64,000 nt of DNA from Bacteroides acidifaciens. Lineage in GTDB: Bacteria > Bacteroidota > Bacteroidia > Bacteroidales > Bacteroidaceae. Below the pieces are notes generated by a model that was not told the origin of the DNA, did no database searches, and saw only the letters and a program-made list of their open reading frames with translations. Shown here in pieces: positions 1 through 8,776 of this stretch. How positions within the stretch are numbered: the stretch's first letter is position 1; each line of letters begins with the position of its first letter. The DNA lies in contig NZ_CAEUHO010000004.1 of the NCBI RefSeq assembly GCF_903181435.1, forward strand, positions 1,322,723 through 1,386,722. The letters are read 5' to 3'. Both the position numbers and the translations under genes were made by a program.

Positions 1-2756
1 TTGACATCAGTTCCCTTGCCGAGTGTTTCCGCGACTACGGGCATCATCCGGCAAATTATTACCTTTCCCGTCTCCAGCCGATTGAGAATGCACGCCCCCT
101 GTTATTGGGAAATATAGCGAATCTTTTCCTTGATGAATGGATTCACGCGCAGGATGAAGAAATAGACTACCGGACTTGTATGCAGAAAGCCTTCCGACGC
201 TATCCTATCGAGTTGGCAGCCTGCCCCGATTTGCGGGATAAGGAAAAAGAACGCCAATTCTTTGACGACTGCAAACTGCACTTTGAGCATATTCGCGAAA
301 CGGTGAATGACACCTTTTATGCCGCCGGATACGAACTTGATAAGACGGACGCTGTGCTCGAACCCTCTTATATCTGCGAAGCACTCGGACTACAAGGGCG
401 CCTCGACTATATGCAGCGGGATATGTCTTCTTTCATAGAAATGAAGTCCGGCAAAGCCGACGAGTACGCCATTCGCGGCAAAGTAGAACCCAAGGAAAAC
501 AATAAAGTGCAGATGCTTCTCTATCAGGCTGTTCTCCAATATTCTATGGGGATGGACCACCGGAAAGTAAAAGCCTATCTGCTCTATACCCGTTACCCGC
601 TTCTTTATCCGTCCCGTCCTTCCTGGGCAATGGTGCGCCGGGTAATTGACTTGCGCAATCGGATTGTAGCCAATGAATACAGCATCCAATTACGGAACAG
701 CCTGGAATATACGGAACAGAAACTGGCAGAAGTCAATGCCGCCACCTTGAATGAACGAGGACTGCAAGGACGCTTCTGGGAAACCTGGCTACGTCCGTCT
801 ATCGACAACTTCCAAGAGAAACTGAAAGCTCTTTCGCCACTGGAAAAGAAATATTTCTATGCCGTATATAACTTCCTTACCAAAGAACTTTATACTTCCA
901 AATCCGGCGATGTAGACTATGAAGGACGCACGGGAGCCGCTTCTTTATGGCTTTCCACATTAGCTGAGAAGTGCGAGGCAGGGGAGATTATCTATGATTT
1001 GCGAATAAAGGAAAATCATGCTGCTGATGAACATAAAGCCCACTTGTTGCTGACACGTTCACGAAACGGAATACAAAACGTACTTCCCAACTTCCGCCAA
1101 GGCGATGCCATCATCCTCTATGAACGAAACCATGAGACGGATAACGTAACCAATAAAATGGTATTCAAGGGGAATATCGAGTTTTTGGCAGATGATGAAA
1201 TCTGCATCCGTCTGCGCTCTACGCAGCAGAATCCTTCCGTACTTCCTGCAGGAAGCCTTTATGCCATAGAGCACGATACGATGGACACCACTTTTCGTTC
1301 CATGTATCAGGGATTGTATGCTTATCTCTCTGCTAGACAAGACCGCCGTGACTTGTTGCTTTCGCAACGTCCGCCGAGGTTTGACGAATCACTGGATACC
1401 CTTATCTCTCAAGCAAAAGATGATTTCACCCGTATTGCGTTGAAAGCCAAAGCCGCACAGGACTATTTTCTTCTTATCGGCCCTCCGGGAACGGGCAAGA
1501 CTTCCTGCGCACTAAAGAAAATGGTAGAGACTTTCCATGCCGACAAGGATACTCAAATACTGTTGCTTTCATATACCAACCGTGCCGTTGACGAAATATG
1601 CAAGTCGCTGGCTTCTATCCGTCCGATTGTCGATTTTATCCGTGTCGGAAGTGAATTGTCCTGTGACGAGAGCTACCGTTCACATCTGATAGAAAACGAA
1701 CTGTCGTCTTGCAACCGTCGTTCGGAAGTCTACGAACGTATCCGGAACTGTCGTATTATTGTAGGAACAGTCGCTGCTATTTCCGGTAAACCGGAACTAT
1801 TCCGTCTGAAACATTTCAATGTCTCTATCATAGATGAGGCTACCCAGATACTCGAACCTCAATTATTAGGAATTCTTTGTGCCCGCGGCGAAGATGACCG
1901 GAACGCCATTGATAAGTTTATCCTGATTGGCGACCATAAACAGCTTCCTGCCGTTGTGCTCCAAAATACAGAACAGTCTGCTATTTATGATGAAACATTA
2001 CTGTCGGTTGGTTTGACAAATCTGAAAGACTCGTTGTTTGAGCGCCTTTACCGGAATTGTTCTTCTAGCAACGATAGCACACCGTCTGTTATTGCCGACA
2101 GCGCATCATCCGTTACTGCCGATAACACATTGTCAGCTACCGGTCGTTCATTCGACATGCTTTGCCGTCAAGGGCGCATGCATCCCGAAGTTGCTTTGTT
2201 TGCCAACCGTGCTTTTTATGGCGGTCGTCTGATTCCCGTCGGATTACCTCACCAACTGGAAGATTCCGAGCATATTTCCCGTGTCGCCTTCTATCCTTCC
2301 GTGCCGGAGCAAGCAGGAACGTCTGTCAAGATAAACTCTTCGGAAGCTCGGATTGTTGCCAAACTAGCTTCCCGGATTTACGAAAGCAACCGTGCGAATT
2401 TTGACGAATCCCGCACATTAGGAATCATAACCCCTTACCGGAGCCAGATAGCTCTTATTAAAAAAGAAATAGAAACATTAGGTATTCCCGCCCTCAATCG
2501 GATACTGGTAGATACTGTCGAACGTTTTCAAGGCAGCGAACGGGATGTGATTATCTATTCCTGCTGTATTAATAGTTATTATCAGTTAAAATTTGTCTCT
2601 AATTTAACAGAAGAGGATGGAGTACTGATAGACCGAAAACTGAATGTAGCCCTTACCCGTGCGCGGAAACAGATGTTTCTGACGGGTGTACCAAAGTTCT
2701 TGAAAGCTAGTCCGCTTTACCAAAGTTTATTAAAATTAATAGAGAACCGGGAGTGA
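1..2756 (+). CDS. Dna2-like PD-(D/E)XK nuclease and SF1B helicase, 5' end outside window
   Basis: The reading frame is open from base 3, so the gene begins before the window. The TTG at 105 lies inside it and is not a credible start. The N-terminal part has a Cas4/Dna2-type nuclease signature, an Asp in GRLDYM followed by FIEMKSGK (bases about 395-450). The C-terminal half is an SF1 helicase: Walker A GPPGTGKT (about 1480), Walker B DEAT (about 1833), GDHKQLP, TPYRSQ, the RFQGSERD box and NVALTRAR. These fit a nuclease-helicase that processes DNA ends or flaps in replication and repair. Between GDHKQLP and the later motifs is a Ser/Thr-rich insert with an imperfect 24-base tandem repeat at 2085-2132. 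Domain assignment is firm; the cellular role is inferred. Confidence 0.9.
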   Translation, partial: DISSLAECFRDYGHHPANYYLSRLQPIENARPLLLGNIANLFLDEWIHAQDEEIDYRTCMQKAFRRYPIELAACPDLRDKEKERQFFDDCKLHFEHIRETVNDTFYAAGYELDKTDAVLEPSYICEALGLQGRLDYMQRDMSSFIEMKSGKADEYAIRGKVEPKENNKVQMLLYQAVLQYSMGMDHRKVKAYLLYTRYPLLYPSRPSWAMVRRVIDLRNRIVANEYSIQLRNSLEYTEQKLAEVNAATLNERGLQGRFWETWLRPSIDNFQEKLKALSPLEKKYFYAVYNFLTKELYTSKSGDVDYEGRTGAASLWLSTLAEKCEAGEIIYDLRIKENHAADEHKAHLLLTRSRNGIQNVLPNFRQGDAIILYERNHETDNVTNKMVFKGNIEFLADDEICIRLRSTQQNPSVLPAGSLYAIEHDTMDTTFRSMYQGLYAYLSARQDRRDLLLSQRPPRFDESLDTLISQAKDDFTRIALKAKAAQDYFLLIGPPGTGKTSCALKKMVETFHADKDTQILLLSYTNRAVDEICKSLASIRPIVDFIRVGSELSCDESYRSHLIENELSSCNRRSEVYERIRNCRIIVGTVAAISGKPELFRLKHFNVSIIDEATQILEPQLLGILCARGEDDRNAIDKFILIGDHKQLPAVVLQNTEQSAIYDETLLSVGLTNLKDSLFERLYRNCSSSNDSTPSVIADSASSVTADNTLSATGRSFDMLCRQGRMHPEVALFANRAFYGGRLIPVGLPHQLEDSEHISRVAFYPSVPEQAGTSVKINSSEARIVAKLASRIYESNRANFDESRTLGIITPYRSQIALIKKEIETLGIPALNRILVDTVERFQGSERDVIIYSCCINSYYQLKFVSNLTEEDGVLIDRKLNVALTRARKQMFLTGVPKFLKASPLYQSLLKLIENRE

Positions 2757-2832
2757 TTTGCTAATTTTTGCAGATGTTAGTCTTTATTCTCTCTTTATGC
2801 GATTCATTAACACCTCTATAATGAACAAACGC

Positions 2833-3060
2833 CTATATTTGCAGCACGTTTTTTTCATAGAGATTTAGATTTAAGGTTAGAAGAATTGTGGAAGTCGTGA
2901 GACTTCCCTTTTTTTCATCTTAACGTTTACTATTCTTCATTATTGGAATGCAAAGACACTGCTTTATTAGTGTTTCAATTCCTTTTTATAGTTGCAGGAT
3001 GGTGATGCAGGGTAAGTAAACCTAAAAAGCCTTCTTCGTGAGAAGAGGCTTTTTTGTTTT
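2833..3060 (+). ncRNA. Candidate structured small RNA with own promoter and terminator
   Basis: The gap between the helicase and the MFS gene is convergent, yet it holds a promoter-like TATATTTG at 2833-2840. Downstream are three hairpins, each followed by T residues: a 7-bp stem with GTGA loop at 2889-2906 plus a run of Ts, an irregular stem at about 2945-2984, and a GC-rich terminator at 3024-3060. GTTTACT (2924-2930) can pair with AGTAAAC (3015-3021), closing a long rod over the middle hairpin, a shape reminiscent of 6S-type RNAs. No reading frame of note lies here. A roughly 200-nt RNA, or a shorter one ending near 2915, is possible. Identity is not recognised. Confidence 0.35.
3024..3060 (+). 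terminator. Rho-independent terminator
   Basis: AAGCC pairs with GGCTT and TCTTC with GAAGA around a GTGA loop (3027-3051, one bulged T), preceded by As and followed by a T-rich tail. The A-run on the other side could also serve the minus-strand MFS gene that ends at 3153, making it bidirectional. Confidence 0.7.
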
Positions 3061-3152
3061 TTCATTGAAATAAAATTTTGTGAAATTAATAGAGGGCGGC
3101 TCGTGATGAGTCGCCCTCTTACATTATTATAATAATCTTGAGATTGGATTGC

Positions 3153-4601
3153 TTAGTCCAATACGATAGGTTTGTACTTCGGTACTAATGCCTTCATGAT
3201 TATCCAGCCCACCAGATAAGCTACGGCACAGATACAGAACATGATGAAATATCCGGCAGGTTTGCCTTCAAATCCCATAAATGTCATGTGTGTTTCGTCA
3301 GCGTGAACAAACAGAAGACCTGCGCCGAACTGCATCAGCATAGAGCCTACGCCACCGGCCATACCGCCGATACCTGTAATACTTGCAATCGCTGTTTTCG
3401 GGAACATATCACCTACGGTAGAGAAAATGTTAGCCGACCATGACTGGTGGGCAGCGCCACCGATACCGATAAGGATAACTGGGAACCACGGAGAGAACGT
3501 ACCCAACGGTTGTGCCAGCAATACTACCAACGGGAAGAATGCGAAAATCAACATCGCCTTCATACGCGCAGCATACGGATTCATACCCGTCTTATTGATA
3601 AAGATAGTCGGAAGTTTACCACCATAAATAGACAGCATAGTCACAGCGTAAAGTGTGAAAATCAATGCCATACCCAATCCGTCGGAAGTCTTGATATCAA
3701 ATTGGGTGTTCAGGTAAGACGGAGTCCAGAATAAGAAGAACCACCACACACCGTCCGTCATAAACTTACCGGCAGCAAAAGCCCATGTCTGCTTGTAAGT
3801 GAAACATTGAAGGAAGCTCATCTTCTTTTCGTCTTTCTCTTCAACAGCTACAGGGGCAGCACCTTCTTCGTATTTATCCTGCTCGATGTAATCCAATTCG
3901 GCTTTGTTGACGTGCTTACTCTTTGACGGAGCATCGTACATGAATACCCACATACCCATCCAGACGAAACCGAGTGCACCGATAACGATAAATGCCATTT
4001 CCCATCCCCATGCTTTCGCAATCAGCGGGATAGAAACCGGAGCAATCAAGGCACCGATAGAAGCACCGGCGTTGAAGATGGAAGTAGCGTAAGCGCGGTC
4101 TTTCTTAGGGAAGTATTCTGCTGTTACTTTGATAGCAGCCGGGAAGTTACCCGCTTCACCGAGAGCCAGGATACAGCGTGCGGCAAGGAAACAGTACATA
4201 CTTACGGTAGCCAGTACCACCACTACGTCGCCCGTAGCCGCCATCAGTTCGGCTGCGCTATGCAGACCTACATATTGTTCGGTTACGATTCCGCAAAGTG
4301 CGTGCATACAAGCACCTGCCGACCATACACCGATTGCCCAGAGGTATCCCTTCTTCGTGCCCATCCAGTCGATAAAGCGACCGGCGAACAACATACATAT
4401 TGCATATACAATAGAAAAAACGGAAGTAATCGTACCGTAGTGAACTTCGTTCCAATGAAATTCCGGCTTAATAAACTCGTCCCAGGTAAGGGAAAGCACC
4501 TGGCGGTCGAGATAGTTAACTGTAGTAGCAAAGAATAGCATAGCACAGATAGTCCATCTGTAGTTTGTCATTTTCTCGCCTGTTTTTTGAAATGCATTCA
4601 T
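3153..4601 (-). CDS. MFS transporter, hexuronate (ExuT)-type, inner membrane
   Basis: A major facilitator with about twelve hydrophobic segments. It has the loop motif GRFIDWMGTKKG after the second segment and ALGEAGNFPAAIKVTAEYFPKKDRA in the first half, both typical of the anion:cation symporter group that contains hexuronate transporters. Position beside kduI in a pectin locus supports uptake of galacturonate or of the keto-uronates made from unsaturated galacturonate. The frame can be extended to a TTG at 4637, but ATG at 4601 (MNAFQKTGEK) is preferred; another ATG lies at 4571. It is 273 bases behind kduI with a long inverted repeat in between, so it may be transcribed separately. A GACCTTTG at 4635-4642 is a weak -7 candidate. 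Substrate is inferred. Confidence 0.88.
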   Translation of the reverse strand: MNAFQKTGEKMTNYRWTICAMLFFATTVNYLDRQVLSLTWDEFIKPEFHWNEVHYGTITSVFSIVYAICMLFAGRFIDWMGTKKGYLWAIGVWSAGACMHALCGIVTEQYVGLHSAAELMAATGDVVVVLATVSMYCFLAARCILALGEAGNFPAAIKVTAEYFPKKDRAYATSIFNAGASIGALIAPVSIPLIAKAWGWEMAFIVIGALGFVWMGMWVFMYDAPSKSKHVNKAELDYIEQDKYEEGAAPVAVEEKDEKKMSFLQCFTYKQTWAFAAGKFMTDGVWWFFLFWTPSYLNTQFDIKTSDGLGMALIFTLYAVTMLSIYGGKLPTIFINKTGMNPYAARMKAMLIFAFFPLVVLLAQPLGTFSPWFPVILIGIGGAAHQSWSANIFSTVGDMFPKTAIASITGIGGMAGGVGSMLMQFGAGLLFVHADETHMTFMGFEGKPAGYFIMFCICAVAYLVGWIIMKALVPKYKPIVLD

Positions 4602-4780
4602 GATAATGGATTTAAATAGATTTTGATTCGTTGACAAAGGTCGGTATTTCGACTGGATTTCATTTGTAAAATTTGGTCGAATTCATGTATTATTCGTTAC
4701 ATTTATATGCTATTTGTTTCAAAGAGTATATTTATCGTTTCATAACACGTCTAGTCTGTAACGTTGGGGGGAGGTTGAAG

Positions 4781-4852
4781 TATATAAAACCCGGAAAACT
4801 TCATCCCTTCTCCCGGCGGGGGAAAGGATGAAGTTTCTCGGATTTTATATAT
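4781..4852. repeat. Long inverted repeat between kduI and MFS gene
   Basis: Arms at about 4781-4813 and 4821-4852 match over more than 30 bases with only about four mismatches, around a small GC-rich centre. The outer part is TATATAAAA, the inner part ACTTCATCC. It begins 22 bases after the kduI stop codon. In RNA from the minus strand it would be a very stable hairpin, able to terminate or protect the 3' end of the gatC-kduI message. No transposase is nearby, so a mobile origin is unproven. Confidence 0.85.
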
Positions 4853-4874
4853 GTAATGCAGAGCCGCGCAACGA

Positions 4875-5795
4875 TTAGCGCATTTCTGTATATTTGAGCT
4901 TGTCCATGTCTCCGTAGTCGAGGTTTTCACCAGCCATACCCCAGATGAACATGTAGTTGCTTGTTCCGGCAGCAGCGTGGATAGACCATTCCGGTGACAT
5001 GATAGCCTGTTCGTTCTGCATCCATACGATGCGTTCTTCCTGAGGTTCGCCCATGAAATGACAGATGGCGTTGTCGGCAGGCACATTGAAATAGAAGTAG
5101 GCTTCCACACGACGGCTGTGAGTATGAGCCGGCATTGTGTTCCATACGCTACCCGGTTTCAGTTCGGTCAATCCCATTTGCAGTTGGCAAGGGCCTTCTT
5201 CAAGTACATTGTTCACAATCAACTGGTTGATAACGCGGTCGTTACTTTCTTCCATCTTTCCTGCTGCGAAAGAGTTAGCTTTCAGAGAACCTTTGCGTCC
5301 GTCGATAGTAATCAACTGAGTCTTGTATTCCTTGTGGGCAGTAGCGGAGTTGATATAGAACTTGGCGGGATTACTTGAATCTTTGCTTTTGAAAGTCACC
5401 TTCTGCTTGCCTCTACCTACGTACAGAGCATCTTTGAATTTCAAAGTATATTCTTTTCCGTCAACAGTTACGATACCTTCGCCACCAATGTTGATGACAC
5501 CCAGTTCGCGACGTTCCAGGAAGAATTTAGCTTTCAGCGGGTCGATAGTTTCCAGTACCAGTTCTTTAGTTGTAGGAACAGCACCACCGAAGATAAGGCG
5601 GTCGTACATAGAATAAGTAAGGTTGATTTCGTTCGGAGCCATTACTTTTTCCATCAGGAAGCTACTACGCAGGCGGTTTGTATCATACGTTTTCACGTCT
5701 TGCGGACTGCAAGCCACTTGCATCTTGTAATTCACCTGGGCAGAAGCAGACATAGCTGCGATGCCCAACATCATTGCAATTGCTAATTTTTTCAT
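4875..5795 (-). CDS. kduI: 5-keto-4-deoxyuronate isomerase KduI with a signal peptide
   Basis: Converts 5-keto-4-deoxyuronate (from unsaturated galacturonate) to 3-deoxy-D-glycero-2,5-hexodiulosonate in pectin catabolism. The family is recognised from [30 protein letters not shown] and [16 protein letters not shown]. The metal-binding HxH...E is present there, and a further His lies in [15 protein letters not shown]. Family members are normally about 280 residues. This one has an N-terminal extension that looks like a cleavable signal peptide ([20 protein letters not shown]), suggesting a periplasmic enzyme, which would place this step before inner-membrane transport. It lies 63 bases after the permease gene on the same strand, probably one operon. 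Family is certain; location is inferred from the signal. Confidence 0.95.
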   Translation of the reverse strand: MKKLAIAMMLGIAAMSASAQVNYKMQVACSPQDVKTYDTNRLRSSFLMEKVMAPNEINLTYSMYDRLIFGGAVPTTKELVLETIDPLKAKFFLERRELGVINIGGEGIVTVDGKEYTLKFKDALYVGRGKQKVTFKSKDSSNPAKFYINSATAHKEYKTQLITIDGRKGSLKANSFAAGKMEESNDRVINQLIVNNVLEEGPCQLQMGLTELKPGSVWNTMPAHTHSRRVEAYFYFNVPADNAICHFMGEPQEERIVWMQNEQAIMSPEWSIHAAAGTSNYMFIWGMAGENLDYGDMDKLKYTEMR

Positions 5796-5858
5796 CTTTC
5801 GAATTTTTATTTGGATTATATATTATATACTACTCATTGTCAGTTACGGGTTTTCAAC

Positions 5859-7265
5859 TTATTCCTTGTTACCGTTCAATGCATTTTTCGCATCGTTTCT
5901 AGTCATGCGGATACGGTTGTAGATTGCCATTCCGAGTGCAAGAACCACGAGGATGGCAGGACCGATAATCTTCAAACTGTAAGTCAGGTGGAAGATACCC
6001 CAGCAGAAAAGGCTGGAAGCGAAGTCGAGTGCGCCGCCTTCAAAGCCTGCGGGAATATTCACTGTCGGGTCGCCCGTAGCGGCATATACGTCTTTAGCAG
6101 CCAAAGTGAAGAATCCTGCAAGTTCAGTCACGAAATACAGACCGACGATTAATGCTACCAAGCCGATAATGAATGACTTCACTACGTTACCTTTTGTAAT
6201 AGGCAGAATCATCGGGAACAAATAGAACATACCTGCCAGGGAAGCCAACGGTAAGAAACGATTGCCCGGGAGGATAACTGCAAGGAAAATGGTTACAGGA
6301 ATCAAAAGCAATGAAACCACCAGCGTAGTCGGATGACCGATAACCAGTGCGGGGCTCATACCGATGCTCAGACCTGTATTGCTCTTATATTTTTTAGCGA
6401 TAAGTTCGCGGGTAGCGTCAGAGATAGGTTTCAAACCTTCGATGAAAAGACTGGTGATACGGGGAATCAATTCCATTACCGCACCCATCTTGATACCCAG
6501 TCCGAGAATGCCCGGAATACTGTCTACCACTTCTTTCCAGCTTCCGCAGCCCAATGCCCCGATAGCGCAACCAATCACGATACCCAGGAACAACGGCTCG
6601 CCCATCAGACCGAATTTCTTCTTCATACCTTCCGAGTCGATATTCAGTTTGTCGAATCCCGGAATCATATCGAGCAGTTTGTTGATAACAATAGCGAACG
6701 GAACAAAACTTTGGCAGAACGGTTGAGGAATAGAGATACCGTCCATTTTATCATAGAACTTCTGGAAAGCGGGAGCGGTCATATCAGCCATTACCAGCGT
6801 AATGATGTAGCAGATGATGGCAGCGAAGAATCCCCAGTAGATATTGTCGGAAGCAAAATAAACGATGGCTCCGATAAATGCGAAGTGCCAATAGTTCCAA
6901 AGGTCGATATTGACGGTACGTGTTGTCTTGGTAACCAACATAAGGATGTTGACACCCAAGCAAACCGGGATAATGAAAGCACCGACCGAAGTATTGTAGG
7001 CTACTGCTGCCGCAGAAGGCCAACCCATGTCGAAAATACCCAGTTCCAATCCGTAGATTTCTACCATTTTACTTAGTGCAGGGCCCAGGCTGCTGGTGAG
7101 CAACGCTGTCACTACCGACAATCCGACGAAACCGACACCTACTAATAAACCGCTTTTCAGCGCTTTAGCAAATTTAATTCCGATACATACTCCTAAAATT
7201 GTGAAAATGACCGGCATCATCACTGCCGCCCCAAGACCGATAATGTACTTGAATACTTCTTCCAT
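5859..7265 (-). CDS. GatC-type PTS IIC-like permease without PTS partners
   Basis: A polytopic inner-membrane protein of 468 residues that resembles the galactitol/ascorbate-type IIC family (GatC). The recognisable part is NTSVGAFIIPVCLGVNILML followed by TRTVNIDLWNYWHFAF, with a later GEPLFLG block. No IIA or IIB gene is present in the window, and Bacteroides are generally regarded as lacking a sugar PTS. It may therefore act as a facilitator or secondary carrier for an uronate or for the KduI product rather than as a phosphotransferase. It leads a minus-strand operon with kduI, under a promoter at 7341-7372. Fold assignment is good; substrate is unknown. Confidence 0.85.
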   Translation of the reverse strand: MEEVFKYIIGLGAAVMMPVIFTILGVCIGIKFAKALKSGLLVGVGFVGLSVVTALLTSSLGPALSKMVEIYGLELGIFDMGWPSAAAVAYNTSVGAFIIPVCLGVNILMLVTKTTRTVNIDLWNYWHFAFIGAIVYFASDNIYWGFFAAIICYIITLVMADMTAPAFQKFYDKMDGISIPQPFCQSFVPFAIVINKLLDMIPGFDKLNIDSEGMKKKFGLMGEPLFLGIVIGCAIGALGCGSWKEVVDSIPGILGLGIKMGAVMELIPRITSLFIEGLKPISDATRELIAKKYKSNTGLSIGMSPALVIGHPTTLVVSLLLIPVTIFLAVILPGNRFLPLASLAGMFYLFPMILPITKGNVVKSFIIGLVALIVGLYFVTELAGFFTLAAKDVYAATGDPTVNIPAGFEGGALDFASSLFCWGIFHLTYSLKIIGPAILVVLALGMAIYNRIRMTRNDAKNALNGNKE

Positions 7266-7340
7266 TCTGTTCTATTTTTTCTCTGTTTTAAATGATAAAT
7301 AACTGTGTTTCCCCCAGAGGGTATTAGTTGTAAACCGTGC

Positions 7341-7372
7341 CAAAAGTACGACCTTTTCCGCTTTCTTCCAAA
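7341..7372 (-). promoter_or_regulatory. Promoter of gatC-like/kduI operon
   Basis: Read on the minus strand, TACTTTTG (7341-7348) is a -7 box of the Bacteroides form TAnnTTTG, with TTTG (7369-7372) 20 bases upstream as the -33 element. The same -7 word occurs in front of susC (30621-30628). Confidence 0.75.
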
Positions 7373-7401
7373 ACGAAACTATTAATTTATTAGATATTGC
7401 A

Positions 7402-7477
7402 TCAAAAATGGACATTTTTGACGTTTACGTGCACAAAATTAGTCGTTTCCGTGCACGAAAAACAAAAAATGCACCTA
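7402..7477. promoter_or_regulatory. Candidate operator in divergent gatC-like / GH105 promoter region
   Basis: The region holds a 20-bp dyad (TCAAAAATG-GA-CATTTTTGA, 7402-7421), then two direct repeats exactly 22 bases apart (GTTTACGTGCAC at 7423 and GTTTCCGTGCAC at 7445), then GAAAAACAAA-AAA-TGCAC-CTA at 7457-7477. The last element recurs with 18 of 21 matches at 30647-30667 on the minus strand, before susC. Direct repeats about two turns apart are the usual target form for AraC-type DNA-binding domains such as that of the HTCS at 12269. Assignment to that regulator is inference. Confidence 0.6.
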
Positions 7478-7516
7478 CTTGATTAAAAAATCCAACTGGC
7501 TTTGGCGGAAAAACAC

Positions 7517-7524
7517 TACTTTCG
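7517..7524 (+). promoter_or_regulatory. Possible -7 element for GH105/CE8 genes
   Basis: TACTTTCG differs in one position from the TAnnTTTG consensus and lies 43 bases before the GH105 start. No TTTG stands at the expected -33 distance, consistent with a promoter that needs an activator. Confidence 0.4.
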
Positions 7525-7567
7525 TACCGTGAAAGACTCGTATGTTTAATCCTTAAAATAACAAACC

Positions 7568-8767
7568 ATGAGACGAACCCTTTTTTATAATTTTTTTATA
7601 TTGGCTCTACTGGTCTCAATAGCCCTTCCGGCATTCTCCCAGCAGGTAGACAGCAAACTGCCCTGGTCTGTACGGATGACTGAATCGGAGATGATTCGCT
7701 ATCCCGAATCCTGGCAACTCGACTTCCAGCCGAAGTTGAAGTGGGATTATTGCCACGGACTGGAACTGGGAGCCATGCTCGACGTTTACGATACGTATGG
7801 CGACAAGAAAATTCGCGATTATGCCATCGCGTACGCAGACACGATGGTGCACGATGACGGAACGATTACCGCTTATAAATTAACCGATTACAGTCTCGAC
7901 CGCATCAACTCCGGAAAGATTCTTTTCCGTATCTATGAGCAGACGAAGAATCCTAAATATAAGAAAGCGCTCGATTTGCTTTACAGCCAGTTCGCGGGAC
8001 AGCCCCGCAACGCGGACGGCGGTTTCTGGCACAAGAAAATTTATCCCCATCAGATGTGGCTGGACGGACTTTATATGGGGGCTCCTTTCTATGCGGAATA
8101 TGCGTTCCGCAACAATCTTCCGCAGGACTATGCGGACGTAATCAACCAATTTATCACTTCTGCTCGTCATACATACGACCCGAAAAACGGTCTGTACCGT
8201 CACGCTGCCGACGTAAGCCGCACCGAACGCTGGGCAGACCCGGTGACCGGACAATCCAAACACAGTTGGGGACGTGCTATGGGTTGGTATGCCATGGCTT
8301 TGGTGGATGCTTTGGAGTTTATCCCGAAGCATGAGGCCGGAAGAGATTCCCTGCTTGCCATTCTGGATAACATTGCCGTTCAAGTGAAGAAACTGCAAGA
8401 CCCGAAGACCGGGGGATGGTATCAAGTGCTTGACAAGAGCGGTGAGAAAGGGAATTATCTCGAATCATCCTGTTCTGCCATGTTTGTTTATTCCTTATTC
8501 AAGGCAGTTCGTTTGGGCTACATTGATAAGTCTTACCTCGATGTAGCGCTGAAAGGATACAAAGGTTTCCTTGATAACTTTATCGAAGTGGATAAAAACG
8601 GATTGGTGACCATCACCAAAGCCTGTGCCGTAGCCGGACTGGGCGGGAAGGTGTACCGTTCTGGTGATTATGAGTATTATATCAACGAAACTATCCGCAA
8701 TAACGACCCCAAAGCAGTAGGACCGTTTATCATGGCAAGCTTGGAATACGAACGCTTACAAAAATAA
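7568..8767 (+). CDS. GH105 unsaturated galacturonyl hydrolase
   Basis: Removes the 4,5-unsaturated uronic acid that lyases leave at the non-reducing end of pectic oligosaccharides. The family is recognised by KWDYCHGLELGAMLD, HQMWLDGLYMGAPF, SWGRAMGWYAMALVD and GNYLESSCSAMFVYSL. Asp166 in the WLDG motif is the expected acid/base. Residues 1 to about 25 form a signal peptide (ending AFSQQ), so a periplasmic location is likely. It is followed after 9 bases by the CE8 gene, and both probably share the promoter near 7517. The product would feed the secreted KduI encoded on the other side of the same divergent promoter region. Confidence 0.93.
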   Translation: MRRTLFYNFFILALLVSIALPAFSQQVDSKLPWSVRMTESEMIRYPESWQLDFQPKLKWDYCHGLELGAMLDVYDTYGDKKIRDYAIAYADTMVHDDGTITAYKLTDYSLDRINSGKILFRIYEQTKNPKYKKALDLLYSQFAGQPRNADGGFWHKKIYPHQMWLDGLYMGAPFYAEYAFRNNLPQDYADVINQFITSARHTYDPKNGLYRHAADVSRTERWADPVTGQSKHSWGRAMGWYAMALVDALEFIPKHEAGRDSLLAILDNIAVQVKKLQDPKTGGWYQVLDKSGEKGNYLESSCSAMFVYSLFKAVRLGYIDKSYLDVALKGYKGFLDNFIEVDKNGLVTITKACAVAGLGGKVYRSGDYEYYINETIRNNDPKAVGPFIMASLEYERLQK

Positions 8768-8776
8768 TTTCTACCG

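Noticed and set aside
105..290. TTG at 105 as the helicase start
   Set aside because: The frame is open to the window edge with coherent protein sequence before it, so the start is upstream.
4781..4852. Insertion sequence or MITE at the long inverted repeat
   Set aside because: No transposase, target duplication or second copy could be seen in the window.
6333..7076. Plus-strand frame of 247 codons
   Set aside because: Antisense to the GatC-like gene, whose membrane segments and motifs are clear.
7423..7466. Direct repeats 22 bases apart as a member of the palindrome arrays
   Set aside because: Only two copies, in direct and not alternating orientation, located in a promoter; better explained as an operator.
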